Source of the DNA: Streptomyces sp. NBC_01237
GTDB taxonomy: Bacteria > Actinomycetota > Actinomycetes > Streptomycetales > Streptomycetaceae
Assembly: GCF_035917275.1 (NCBI RefSeq)
Contig: NZ_CP108508.1
Location: 3,410,001 to 3,474,000, forward strand
Direction: 5' to 3'
DNA: 64,000 nucleotides
Below are positions 9,242 to 17,708 of the stretch, one piece after another. The translations under genes and the position numbers were made by a program. Each line of letters begins with the position of its first letter. The first letter of the stretch is position 1. Under the pieces are notes generated by a model that was not told where the DNA came from, did not search any database, and saw only the letters and a list, made by a program, of their open reading frames with translations.

Positions 9242-10206
9242 GTGTCCGCTCCCGCCTTCACCACGTGCCTTTCGTCGGAGTCCTGTCGATGTCCGTAACG
9301 CGGCCGAAGCCGGTGCCCGAGCCGGAGCCGGTACGCGCCTGCGGCGAGGGCGCCCAGGACCAGCAGCGCACCGCCCGCCAACGGGGCTCCGGGGACGTAC
9401 GTCGCCGAGGCCGACGCCTCGTCGTGCGCACCGCCCGCGGCCGTGACCCGCAGCCGGACCGTCGCGGAGTCGAGGGCGGGGGCGTCCCGCCAGGGTTCGG
9501 TGAGCTCCACCCGCTGTCCGGGGCGCAGTTCCAGCGGCAGGGCGCGGGCCTCGCGGCGCAGCAGCGCGCCGAAGACCCCGTCCGCGCTCACGGTCAGCCG
9601 CGGCGCCAGGGTCGCGTTGCCGCGGTTGACCAGCGTGTAGTGGATGGTGCGCCCGGACACCGCGACGTCCTCCACGGTGAGCGCGGCCAGCGTCGGCCCG
9701 CCGACCCTCAGCCGGATCGGGACACCCACCGTACGGCCGCCGCTCTCCGCCACGATCGCCCCGGGATGGTCGCCGGGCGCCGTGTCCGGGGGCACGGTGA
9801 CGGCGAACGGCACCTCGGCACGGGTGCGGGCGGGCACGGTCACCTTCCCCGAGGCGAGCCGCAGCCATGCCCCGGCCCCGGTGGAGCCCTTCGCCTCCGG
9901 TACGACAGGGTCGGCGCCCTCCCGCCGGTTGGTGTCGGCGCCCCGCAGCCGTACGGTCAGCGGGGTCCGGCCGGGGTTGGTCACCGAGAGCCGGTCCTGG
10001 AGGACCGCTCCGGGTACGCCCTCCAGGTAGAAGTACGGCCGCCCGCTGTCGCCGGTACGGCCGCCCCCGGCCGCCGGCCGCGCCACCCAGCCGGTGGAGG
10101 TCGCGGTGTCCGAGGAGCCGTCCGCCGCCGCCACCGGGCTGATGGAGCAGGCGCACAGCAGTACGGTGAGCGCCGCTCGGGCGGCGTACGCGGTCAACGG
10201 CGACAT
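9238..10206 (-). CDS. secreted DUF916/WxL-interacting-like protein
   Basis: A 322-residue exported protein: signal peptide (about 1-28), a first Ig-like module rich in NPGRTPLTVRLRG-type strands, a second module after about residue 150, and a C-terminal membrane segment (about 270-292) followed by an Arg/His-rich tail. This two-module arrangement with a C-terminal anchor resembles the DUF916/WxLIP proteins that partner wall-binding proteins in Gram-positive bacteria; the match is by pattern only. It begins 7 bases after the LPKTG gene and its stop overlaps the next start (GTGA), so it sits in the middle of the operon. Confidence 0.7.
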   Translation of the reverse strand: MSPLTAYAARAALTVLLCACSISPVAAADGSSDTATSTGWVARPAAGGGRTGDSGRPYFYLEGVPGAVLQDRLSVTNPGRTPLTVRLRGADTNRREGADPVVPEAKGSTGAGAWLRLASGKVTVPARTRAEVPFAVTVPPDTAPGDHPGAIVAESGGRTVGVPIRLRVGGPTLAALTVEDVAVSGRTIHYTLVNRGNATLAPRLTVSADGVFGALLRREARALPLELRPGQRVELTEPWRDAPALDSATVRLRVTAAGGAHDEASASATYVPGAPLAGGALLVLGALAAGAYRLRLGHRLRPRYGHRQDSDERHVVKAGADT

Positions 10207-10213
10207 GGACGGC

Positions 10214-10903
10214 TCAGCCCGGGTTCCGCTGCCCGCGCCGGGTCAGCCACAGCACCCCGGCCGCCCCGGTCAGCAGCACGGTGCCGCCGAGCGTGCCGAG
10301 CGCCGCCGCCGAGTCGAGCGGGCCGGTCTTCGGCAGTTCGCCGCCGCCCGCCGGAGTGGTCGCGGGGGTGCCGCCCGAGCCGCCCGAGGAGCCGCCCGAG
10401 CCCTGGACATCGAGTTCGAGCGAAGGACCGGGGCTGTTCTTGGGTGTGCAGGTGGTGGTCGTACCGACCGCCTTGATGGTGAGCACCCCGGCGGTGAAGG
10501 TGACCTTGCCGCTCTTCTTCGGGGTGTACGTGCCCGTCAAGTCACTGATCTTGATGGGAGTGTTGGGCGGGATCGCCTCCGAGTTGGCGGGTCCGGTCAC
10601 CTGGATCTGCCCCTGCTCGGCGCCGCCCATCTTGATCACCGCGCTCGGCTTCATGGCCCCCTTGCCCAGTTCGACCGGACTGGAGGAGACGCCCTTCTGG
10701 AAGGACATGGTGAGCTGGTAGCCGCTGCCGCTCTTGACGCCCTTGATATCGATGGGCGACACCGCACCCTTGGGCCCGATGGGCGTCTGACACTGGTAGT
10801 TGACGTCCACGACCTCGGCATGCGCGGCGGGTGCGGCCATCAGCACCACCGAGCCCGCCAGCGCAGACGCCAGCGCCAGCGCTGTCCGCTTCTGGTTCGA
10901 CAC
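10214..10903 (-). CDS. secreted protein with LPXTG sortase signal
   Basis: A 229-residue exported protein. Signal peptide about 1-29 (ending AAHA), one beta-rich domain (about 30-165), a short Ser/Gly/Pro linker, then LPKTG, a hydrophobic segment and a basic tail ending RRGQRNPG, the classical cell-wall sorting signal. The single domain is homologous to the second repeat of the 6705-8075 protein (shared ISDLTGTYTP/IPDLTGTYKP and TTTTCTP segments). It is the first gene of a four-gene operon. No sortase gene is in the window, so attachment must rely on one elsewhere. Confidence 0.82.
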   Translation of the reverse strand: MSNQKRTALALASALAGSVVLMAAPAAHAEVVDVNYQCQTPIGPKGAVSPIDIKGVKSGSGYQLTMSFQKGVSSSPVELGKGAMKPSAVIKMGGAEQGQIQVTGPANSEAIPPNTPIKISDLTGTYTPKKSGKVTFTAGVLTIKAVGTTTTCTPKNSPGPSLELDVQGSGGSSGGSGGTPATTPAGGGELPKTGPLDSAAALGTLGGTVLLTGAAGVLWLTRRGQRNPG

Positions 10904-11023
10904 CTCGTGTTCCCCTCACGCCGGAAGTCGCCGCGCGCCATGTTCCGTACCGGCGCGATTTGCTGACGACACATCAGATTGGGCGCTCAAGGTACGCCCG
11001 GCGCCTTGTGGAGGGAAGACAAA

Positions 11024-11046
11024 GAGCGCGCCGATCCGGCGCGCTC
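11024..11046 (-). terminator. terminator for the leftward anti-sigma operon
   Basis: A 9-bp stem (11024-11032 with 11038-11046) and 5-base loop; on the minus strand it is followed by TTTGTCTT. It lies 60 bases past the anti-sigma gene and before the surface-protein operon, separating the two transcripts. Confidence 0.65.
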
Positions 11047-11107
11047 CTGGGTGTTCATGGGTGTGGGTGGTGTGCGGGGAGGGACGGACGCGGTGACGCG
11101 CCGCGTG

Positions 11108-11599
11108 TTACGCGGGAGCGGCGAGTTCCGCCCAGACGGTCTTGCCCGGCTCCTCCGGCGTACGTTGCACGCCCCAGTCCAGGCAGAGCCGCTGCACGAT
11201 GAACATGCCGTGACCACCGGGCCGTCCGGCCCGGTGCGGGGTACGCGGTGCGGGCTGCCCGGCACCGCGGTCGACGACCTCCACCCGCAGCACCTTCGCC
11301 ATGCAGCCGATCCGGAGTTCCTCGGGGCCCTCCGCGTGCAGGCAGGCGTTGGTGACCAGCTCGGAGACGACCAGCAGGACGTCCTCGGCGGCGGCGCGGC
11401 GGTCGGCGGTGGACGCCGGGAGCCAGCCCCAGTCGTGGAGCGCCTGCCGGGCGAAGTCGCGGGCCATCGGCACGATGCCGCTGGCCTGCCCCAGTGAGAG
11501 CGTGCGCCACTGCCGCTCCGCCGGAACGGGCGAGGGTGCGCCCGCGCCGTCCGGCTCGCGGCCGAGGTCGCCCGGCGGATGCTGCCGGGTGGTGCTCAT
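11108..11599 (-). CDS. prsI: RsbW/SpoIIAB-type anti-sigma factor (PrsI-like)
   Basis: A 163-residue serine-kinase-like anti-sigma factor with a single HATPase domain; the N-box is in LLVVSELVTNACLHAEG and the G-box region in DRGAGQPAPRTPHRAGRPGGHGMFIV. Such proteins hold a SigB-type sigma factor inactive and phosphorylate an STAS antagonist to reset the switch. It lies downstream of the STAS gene and next to the divergent sigma gene, matching the S. coelicolor sigI-prsI-arsI arrangement as I recall it. The symbol rests on that synteny and is less certain than the family call. Confidence 0.82.
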   Translation of the reverse strand: MSTTRQHPPGDLGREPDGAGAPSPVPAERQWRTLSLGQASGIVPMARDFARQALHDWGWLPASTADRRAAAEDVLLVVSELVTNACLHAEGPEELRIGCMAKVLRVEVVDRGAGQPAPRTPHRAGRPGGHGMFIVQRLCLDWGVQRTPEEPGKTVWAELAAPA

Positions 11600-11789
11600 C
11601 AGCGCTTCACCTCACCGATTCACCGTGTCGCCATCGAACAGATACTGGTCAGATACAGAGTGTGCGGGCCGCCACGACGCCGCCGGGGTGTCTCCTGCCC
11701 GGCCGATTCGTGACAACACCCACTTCATCCACGCGATCGCGTGACACAGGCGACACTCAAGGCGCCCGGAGCCACGAAACCCGGCACGG

Positions 11790-12158
11790 TCAGGTGTCCA
11801 GCGCCTCCGCGAGAGTGGCGTGGACGGTGAAAACCGCCTCGGCCCCGGTGATCTCGAAAACTCTCGCCACTACGGGCAGCATGCCGGCCAAATGGACCCC
11901 TCCCCCGGCCGCCTCAGCCTTGAGGCGGGCACCGAGCAGCACATTCAGCCCGGTGGAATCACAGAATTCGAGGCGCGAGCAGTCGACCACCAGGCGCGCA
12001 CGCCCCTGCTCGACCGCGCTCTCCAAAGGTTCCCGCAGCAGATCGGCGGTGTGGTGATCGAGCTCACCCACCGGCGTCACGATCTCGCTGCGTCCCTCGG
12101 TCCGGGCCTCGACGTGAAGTCGACCCCGGTTCGCACTGCCGACCGTCCCGCGGTCCAT
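11790..12158 (-). CDS. arsI: STAS-domain anti-anti-sigma factor (ArsI-like)
   Basis: A 122-residue STAS protein. The phosphorylatable serine sits in CSRLEFCDSTGLNVLLGA, the hallmark of RsbV/SpoIIAA antagonists. In its dephosphorylated form such a protein binds the anti-sigma kinase and frees the sigma factor. The ATG at 12158 has GAGGGA upstream at good spacing; an earlier in-frame start would add a tail unusual for the family. Gene order (antagonist, anti-sigma, with divergent sigma) supports a partner-switching unit. Confidence 0.85.
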   Translation of the reverse strand: MDRGTVGSANRGRLHVEARTEGRSEIVTPVGELDHHTADLLREPLESAVEQGRARLVVDCSRLEFCDSTGLNVLLGARLKAEAAGGGVHLAGMLPVVARVFEITGAEAVFTVHATLAEALDT

Positions 12159-12443
12159 GCCCGTCCCTCTTCGCCGCTCGTCACTGTGCGCGTCACTGCC
12201 TGTGCGGCTGCTTGTACAGCTGCCGCCGACGTTCGTCAAACAGTACGCGTTCCGTACGCCACGCGGTAGTCGAAGAACTCAACAAAGCGGACATATAGCG
12301 GTATTTGGCGCTTGTAAGTCCCCATACGAACCGGGTAAGGGTAGAGGCACACCAGAAACACGGCCGGCTTTGGAGGCGCCGCTTCACCGCAGGAACACGT
12401 ATGGGCATCGGCAGCCATATGCCGAGAACGATGGAGGAGAAGC

Positions 12444-13442
12444 ATGTCACCCCGGCTCGACGAAGCGCGTACCCACAACGCGGCGTCGATATGTCCTCAG
12501 GGACCGACCGATTCCGACTCCCCTGCCGCGAGCGCCGTACCCGGCCCGCGCACCAGCACCACCAGCACCACCCTCAGTACCGCCGGCAACACCGGCACCG
12601 CCGCAGACAGCACCACCGCGGACACCGGCGACACGGGGCTCGAAGGACTTCCCGAGATCCCGCCCTACGCCGAAGTAGGGGCACTGGACGCCAGGGCGCT
12701 GTCGAAGACGCTCTTCGAGCGGCTCGAATCCCTCGAAGAGGGCACCCACGAGTACGCCTACGTCCGTAACACCCTGGTCGAACTCAACCTGGCCCTCGTC
12801 AAGTTCGCCGCCTCCCGGTTCCGCTCCCGCAGCGAACCGATGGAGGACATCGTCCAGGTCGGCACCATCGGCCTGATCAAGGCGATCGACCGGTTCGAGC
12901 TGAGCCGCGGAGTCGAGTTCCCGACGTTCGCGATGCCGACCATCGTCGGCGAGATCAAGCGTTTCTTCCGCGACACCAGCTGGTCCGTGCGCGTGCCGCG
13001 CCGCCTGCAGGAGCTGCGGCTCGACCTGGCCAAGGCGGGCGACGAGCTCGCCCAGAAGCTGGACCGCTCGCCCACCGTGAGCGAGCTGGCCGAGCGCCTG
13101 GGCATCACCGCCGACGAGGTCGTCGAGGGCATGGCCGCGAGCAACGCGTACACCGCGAGTTCGCTGGACGCCAAGCCCGAGGAGGACGAGCACGAAGGCG
13201 CGCTCGCGGACCGCATCGGTTACGAGGACCACGGACTCGAAGGCATCGAGTACGTCGAGTCCCTCAAGCCGCTCATCGCCGCGCTGCCTTCGCGGGACCG
13301 CATGATCCTCTCGCTCCGCTTCGTCTCCAATCTGACCCAGTCGGAGATCGGTGACGAGCTCGGCATCTCACAGATGCATGTGTCCAGGCTGCTCTCGCGG
13401 ACGCTGGTCAAGCTCCGGAAGGGCCTGACCCTGGACGAATGA
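12444..13442 (+). CDS. sigI: SigB/SigF-family stress sigma factor (SigI-like)
   Basis: A 332-residue group 3 sigma factor. A Ser/Thr-rich, probably disordered N-terminus (about 1-75) precedes region 2 (core-binding and -10 recognition around PMEDIVQVGTIGLIKAIDRF and VEFPTFAMPTIVGEIKRFFRD), region 3 (RLQELRLDLAKAGDELAQ) and region 4 with the -35 HTH (LTQSEIGDELGISQMHVSRLLSRTL). GGAGGAG precedes the ATG. The divergent STAS and anti-sigma genes make it a partner-switching sigma factor; SigI of S. coelicolor responds to osmotic stress. A hairpin terminator follows. Confidence 0.9.
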   Translation: MSPRLDEARTHNAASICPQGPTDSDSPAASAVPGPRTSTTSTTLSTAGNTGTAADSTTADTGDTGLEGLPEIPPYAEVGALDARALSKTLFERLESLEEGTHEYAYVRNTLVELNLALVKFAASRFRSRSEPMEDIVQVGTIGLIKAIDRFELSRGVEFPTFAMPTIVGEIKRFFRDTSWSVRVPRRLQELRLDLAKAGDELAQKLDRSPTVSELAERLGITADEVVEGMAASNAYTASSLDAKPEEDEHEGALADRIGYEDHGLEGIEYVESLKPLIAALPSRDRMILSLRFVSNLTQSEIGDELGISQMHVSRLLSRTLVKLRKGLTLDE

Positions 13443-13471
13443 CCGGTCCGCCCCCGGCGCCGGAGATCACT

Positions 13472-13514
13472 TGCGGAAGGACCTGCCCCAGCCATGGGCG
13501 CGGGTCCTTCCGCA
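13472..13514 (+). terminator. terminator after the sigma factor gene
   Basis: A 12-bp perfect stem (13472-13483 with 13503-13514) around a 19-base loop, 30 bases past the sigI stop. Confidence 0.75.
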
Positions 13515-13530
13515 TGTACGGCCCCGTCAC

Positions 13531-13633
13531 GCGGCCCCGCAGAGCGGTCACGTGCCGTGCACCGCGGCCCCGGTCAGGTGGCCTTCGTCAGGCGGCCCCG
13601 CTGAGCGGTCACATGCCTTGGCACCGCGGCCCC
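13531..13633. repeat. two imperfect 41-base direct repeats
   Basis: Near-identical units at 13531-13571 and 13592-13633, offset 61 bases, fill the gap between sigI and hutI. Each contains GAGCGGTCAC and ACCGCGGCCCC. No gene is seen. Confidence 0.7.
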
Positions 13634-13657
13634 CGTCAAACGGCCCCCGTCGCGCGG

Positions 13658-14830
13658 TCAGACCGTGCGTTCGCCGCGCTGCCACACCGCGCCGACCAGC
13701 GGGACTCCCGGCCGGTAGGCGAGGTGGACATGGCTGGGAGCGTCCAGGAGTACGAGGTCGGCGCGGGCACCGGGCGTGATGCGGCCGATGTCCGTACGGC
13801 GCAGTGCGGCGGCGCCGCCCGCGGTGGCGGACCAGAGGGCTTCGTCGGGGGTCATGCCCATGTCGCGTACGGCGAGCGCGACGCAGAACGGCATGGACGA
13901 GGTGAACGACGAGCCCGGGTTGCAGTCCGTGGAGAGCGCGACGGTCGCGCCCGCGTCGAGGAGTCGGCGGGCGTCGGGCCAGCTCGCGCGGGTGGAGAAC
14001 TCGGCGCCCGGGAGCAGGGTGGCGACCGTGGCGCCCTGTCCCAGGGCGTCGACGTCGGCGTCGGTGAGGTGGGTGCAGTGGTCGGCGGAGGCGGCGTCGA
14101 GTTCGACGGCGAGCTGGACGCCGGGGCCGTACGTCAGCTGATTGGCGTGGATGCGGGGGTGCAGGCCCCTGGCGCGGCCCGCGGTGAGGACGGCGCGGGC
14201 CTGGTCGCCGTCGAAGGCGCCCTTCTCGCAGAAGACGTCGATCCACCGCGCGTGCGGGGCGCAGGCGTCCAGCATGGGACCGGTGACGAGGTCGACGTAG
14301 CCGGCCGGGTCGTCGGCGTATTCGGCGGGCACGACGTGGGCGCCGAGATAGGTGACCTCGTCGGTGTGGCGGGAGGCGATGCGCAGGGCGCGGGCCTCGT
14401 CCTCGACGGTGAGCCCGTAGCCGGACTTCGTCTCGAACGTGGTGGTGCCCTGGCGCAGGGCCTCGGCGAGGTAGTGGGCGACGTTGGCGGAGAGTTCGTC
14501 GTCGGAGGCCGCGCGGGTGGCCGCGACCGTGGTCCGGATGCCACCCGCGGTGTAGGGGCGGCCCGACATCCGGGCGTTGAACTCCTGGGTGCGGTCGCCC
14601 GCGAAGAGGAGGTGGGAGTGGGAGTCGACGAAGCCGGGGATCACCGCTCGGCCGGCCGCGTCGAGGGCGTTGTCAGTGGCGGGTGCTTTGCTTGATTCAC
14701 CGGTCCAGACGACGCGGTCGCCCTCGATGACGACGGCCGCGTCCCGGATCAGGCCCAGGGGGGTCCCGTTTCCGAGGGAGGGGTCATTGGTGACCAGGCT
14801 GGCGATGTTGGTGATGGCGGTCGTCGTCAT
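13658..14830 (-). CDS. hutI: imidazolonepropionase HutI
   Basis: This 390-residue amidohydrolase opens 4-imidazolone-5-propionate to N-formimino-L-glutamate, the third step of histidine degradation. The metal-binding HxH motif lies in [12 protein letters not shown] and the substrate-arginine region just after (EFNARMSG). Later metal ligands are in IHANQ and STDCNPGSS. Length is normal. It is the last gene of the leftward hut operon, 95 bases after hutF. Two 20-base direct repeats occupy that gap. Confidence 0.95.
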   Translation of the reverse strand: MTTTAITNIASLVTNDPSLGNGTPLGLIRDAAVVIEGDRVVWTGESSKAPATDNALDAAGRAVIPGFVDSHSHLLFAGDRTQEFNARMSGRPYTAGGIRTTVAATRAASDDELSANVAHYLAEALRQGTTTFETKSGYGLTVEDEARALRIASRHTDEVTYLGAHVVPAEYADDPAGYVDLVTGPMLDACAPHARWIDVFCEKGAFDGDQARAVLTAGRARGLHPRIHANQLTYGPGVQLAVELDAASADHCTHLTDADVDALGQGATVATLLPGAEFSTRASWPDARRLLDAGATVALSTDCNPGSSFTSSMPFCVALAVRDMGMTPDEALWSATAGGAAALRRTDIGRITPGARADLVLLDAPSHVHLAYRPGVPLVGAVWQRGERTV

Positions 14831-14877
14831 CTGGAGACCGTTCTCCTTGGGTTCCGGCTCGGGTCGGGCCGGTTCGG

Positions 14878-14924
14878 GTGGCTCCGGCGGTTCGGGGGTT
14901 TCCCGTGGCTCCGGCGGTTCGGGG
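14878..14924. repeat. 20-base direct repeat pair
   Basis: The unit GTGGCTCCGGCGGTTCGGGG occurs at 14878-14897 and 14905-14924, in the spacer between hutF and hutI. Confidence 0.7.
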
Positions 14925-14925
14925 C

Positions 14926-16293
14926 TCAGCCGTGCAGGGCGGCGATGGCTGAGGCGAGTGCTCCGGGGACGTCCTCGATCCGTGTGTGCAGACCGTCCCG
15001 GACGATGTGCCGTCCGCCCACGACCGTATGGCGTACATCAGCGGCGGAGGCGGCGAATACGGCTGCTTCGGCTGCCATCCGGGGCACCGGCCCCGCTGTT
15101 CTGACGGAGTCCAGGGCGATGGTCGTGAGGTCGGCGGGCGCACCGGGTTCGAGGGTGCCCGCGTCCGGCCGGCCGAGTGCGGTGTGCCCGCCCGCGGAGG
15201 CGGCGCGGAGCAGGGCCGCCGCCGTCCAGTGGCCGCGCCGATGGGTGCGCAGGCGCTCGTTGAGCTCCATCGCGCGGGCCTCTTCGAAGAGGTCGATGAC
15301 GGCGTGGCTGTCGCTGCCCAGGGAGAGCGGCGAGCCCGCCCGCTGGAGGGCGGCGGCGGGACCGATGCCGTCGGCGAGGTCGCGTTCGGTGGTGGGACAC
15401 ATGCAGGTGCCGGTGGCGGAGGAGCCGATCAGCCCGATGTCCTCCTCGGTGAGATGCGTGTTGTGGACCCCGGTGGTGCGCGGGCCGAGGACCCCGTGGT
15501 CGGCGAGGAGCCGGGTGGGGGTGCGGCCGTGGGCGGCACGGCAGGCGTCGTTCTCCGCGGTCTGCTCGGAGAGGTGGACGTGGAGCGGGGCCTGCCGTTC
15601 CTCGGCCCAGGCCGCGACGGTGGCCAGCTGCGGCGCCGGGACGGCCCGTACGGAGTGGATGGCGGCGCCGATCAGCGTGTGGTCGTCGCCCTTGAGGAGG
15701 GAGGCGCGTTCGGCCCAGGCATCGGCGGTGGTGTCGGAGAAGCGCAGCTGGTGCCGGTTGGGCTTCTCGCCGAATCCGGCGGCGAGGTAGGCGGTGTCCA
15801 GCAGGGTGATGCGAATGCCCGCTTCGGCCGCGGCGGCGATGAGCGCCTCGCCCATCGCGTTCGGGTTGTCGTAGGGCGTGCCGCCGGGCGCGTGGTGCAG
15901 ATAGTGGAATTCGCCGACGGAGGTGATGCCGGCCAGGGCCATTTCGGCGTACGTGGCACGGGCGAGGTCGAAGTAGGTGTCGGGGGTGAGCCGGGCGGCG
16001 GCCTGGTACATCAGCTCGCGCCAGGTCCAGAAGGTGCCGGAGCCCACCTGGACGGTGGAGCGCAGGGCCCGGTGGAAGGCGTGCGAGTGGGTGTTGGCGA
16101 GGCCGGGGAGCGTCAGGCCGCGCAGCACCGTGGCGCCGGGCGGCGGTGTGTCGACGCCGGTGCGGACCCCGGCGATGCGGTCCCCGGCGACGTCCAGGGT
16201 GACGCCCGGCTCGACATGGGTGCCGAGCCAGGCGTGGGACATCCAGTACGTCGCGGTGACGGGCTTGCCGGTGGGCTCCGTTGTCAGCTGCAC
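14926..16293 (-). CDS. hutF: formimidoylglutamate deiminase HutF
   Basis: This 455-residue amidohydrolase hydrolyses N-formimino-L-glutamate to N-formyl-L-glutamate and ammonia, the branch that avoids formamide release. The HSHAFHRAL metal site, the [11 protein letters not shown] segment and the [16 protein letters not shown] aspartate region are all present. It overlaps the upstream M20 gene by 10 bases and precedes hutI, so the operon encodes the five-step type of histidine pathway. The next expected enzyme is a formylglutamate deformylase; see the neighbouring amidohydrolase. Confidence 0.93.
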   Translation of the reverse strand: MQLTTEPTGKPVTATYWMSHAWLGTHVEPGVTLDVAGDRIAGVRTGVDTPPPGATVLRGLTLPGLANTHSHAFHRALRSTVQVGSGTFWTWRELMYQAAARLTPDTYFDLARATYAEMALAGITSVGEFHYLHHAPGGTPYDNPNAMGEALIAAAAEAGIRITLLDTAYLAAGFGEKPNRHQLRFSDTTADAWAERASLLKGDDHTLIGAAIHSVRAVPAPQLATVAAWAEERQAPLHVHLSEQTAENDACRAAHGRTPTRLLADHGVLGPRTTGVHNTHLTEEDIGLIGSSATGTCMCPTTERDLADGIGPAAALQRAGSPLSLGSDSHAVIDLFEEARAMELNERLRTHRRGHWTAAALLRAASAGGHTALGRPDAGTLEPGAPADLTTIALDSVRTAGPVPRMAAEAAVFAASAADVRHTVVGGRHIVRDGLHTRIEDVPGALASAIAALHG

Positions 16294-17708
16294 GCGAGAC
16301 CTTCCAGTACGTCGGCGAGTGCGATCACCCCGGCCACGCAGTCGTCCTCGGCGGCGTGCTCGGCCGGCGAGTGCGAGATTCCGGTGGGGTTCCGTACGAA
16401 CAGCATGGCGGTAGGTACCGAAGCGGACAAAATACCCGCGTCGTGTCCCGCGCCGGTGCCGAGGACGGGTACGGCGCGCCCCGTGTCACCGGCGCCGCCC
16501 CGCGCTCCGCGACCGCCTTCGAGAATCTTGGAGAGCTCGTCGCGCAGGGCGTGCTCGAACTCCACCACGGGTGTGAAGGACTCCCGTACGACATCGAGAT
16601 CGATCCCGGCCCGTTCGGCGTACTCCCGGGCCGCGCGTTCGATGCCGGTGACGACTGCGTCGAGGGTGGCCTGGTCGGCGGCGCGCGAGTCGAGCCAGCC
16701 GCGTACGAGGGAGGGGATGGCGTTGACCCCGTTCGGCTCGACCGCGATCTTGCCGAAGGTGGCGAGGGCGCCGGTCAGTTCCGCCTCACGGCGGGCGGCC
16801 AGCACGGTCTCGGCGTACGTGAGCATGGGGTCGCGCCGGTCGACGAGGCGGGTGGTGCCCGCGTGGTTGGCCTCGCCCCGGAAGTCGAACCGCCAGCGCC
16901 CGTGCGGCCAGATGGCGGAGGCGATCCCGACCCGGTCACCGCTGAGGTCGAGGGCACGTCCCTGTTCGACGTGGAGTTCGACGAACGCTCCGATACGGGC
17001 GAGGCGTTCCGGATCGGGACCGATGGCCTCGGGGTCGTATCCGGCGGCCTCCATGGCCCGCGGGAGGGTGATGCCGTCCGCGTCGCGGAGCCGGTGGGCG
17101 TCCTGCGCGGTCAGCCGTCCGGCGGTGAGCCGGGAGCCGACGCAGGCGAGGCCGAAGCGGGCACCTTCCTCGTCACCGAAGTTGGTGATGGCCAGCGGCC
17201 GGACGAGCCGGGCTCCCCTGCGGCGGAGCTCATCGAGCGCGGCGAAGGAGGAGACGACGCCGAGGGGGCCGTCGAAGGCGCCCCCGTCCGGTACGGAGTC
17301 GAGGTGCGAGCCGGTGACGACGGCGTCACCGGCCAGGGGGTCGCCGAGCCAGGCCCACTGGTTGCCGTTGCGGTCGACCTCATGGGTGAGCCCGCGGGCC
17401 TCGGCCTGCTGCCGGAACCAGGCCCGGCAGTCGGCGTCCGCCCCGGACCAGGCGTACCGCCGGTATCCACCACTGCCGGAGTCCCGCCCGAGGGGCGCGA
17501 GCTCGGCCCACATCTCGGTGAACGAGGCTGGTGAGGTCGGTGAGGCCGGTGAGGTCGGTGAGGTCGGTGAGGCCAGTGAGTCGGACGAAGCCAGTGAGGC
17601 CGGTGAAGCTGATGGGGTGAGTGAAGCCCCTGAGGTCGGTGAGGCGGGTGATGTCCGTGGGTGGGGCGGGACGGGTGAGGGGGAATCGTCGCCCCGGAGG
17701 TCGCTCAC
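16284..17708 (-). CDS. M20-family amidohydrolase (allantoate/N-carbamoyl amino acid hydrolase type)
   Basis: A 474-residue dinuclear metallo-hydrolase. All expected metal ligands are visible: [32 protein letters not shown] and the late SHSPAEH. The family cleaves allantoate or N-carbamoyl amino acids. Its position between hutU and hutF, overlapping both, suggests it acts on N-formyl-L-glutamate in histidine breakdown in place of HutG; this is inference. Residues 1-62 are a Ser/Pro/Thr/Ala repeat tail with no counterpart in the family, so translation may really begin nearer the conserved FTEMWAEL. The annotated ATG overlaps the hutU stop as ATGA, which favours the long form. Confidence 0.85.
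   Translation of the reverse strand: MSDLRGDDSPSPVPPHPRTSPASPTSGASLTPSASPASLASSDSLASPTSPTSPASPTSPASFTEMWAELAPLGRDSGSGGYRRYAWSGADADCRAWFRQQAEARGLTHEVDRNGNQWAWLGDPLAGDAVVTGSHLDSVPDGGAFDGPLGVVSSFAALDELRRRGARLVRPLAITNFGDEEGARFGLACVGSRLTAGRLTAQDAHRLRDADGITLPRAMEAAGYDPEAIGPDPERLARIGAFVELHVEQGRALDLSGDRVGIASAIWPHGRWRFDFRGEANHAGTTRLVDRRDPMLTYAETVLAARREAELTGALATFGKIAVEPNGVNAIPSLVRGWLDSRAADQATLDAVVTGIERAAREYAERAGIDLDVVRESFTPVVEFEHALRDELSKILEGGRGARGGAGDTGRAVPVLGTGAGHDAGILSASVPTAMLFVRNPTGISHSPAEHAAEDDCVAGVIALADVLEGLACS
17525..17650. repeat. hexamer-based microrepeat inside the M20 gene
   Basis: Repeating GGTGAG(G/T)(C/T)C units (plus strand) encode the Ser-Pro/Ala-Ser-Pro-Thr N-terminal tail. The run is nearly perfect at 17530-17575 and degenerates to the right, as expected of slippage-prone repeats. 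Confidence 0.75.

Noticed and set aside
12300..12345. A SigB-type autoregulatory promoter (GGGTAA at 12333) before sigI
   Set aside because: No -35 element of the GNNT type lies at the required 14-16 base spacing.
14986..17520. A long plus-strand open frame opposite hutF and the M20 gene
   Set aside because: It is an antisense shadow: low-complexity Gly/Arg/Val-rich translation, no motif, and both minus-strand genes have all catalytic residues.
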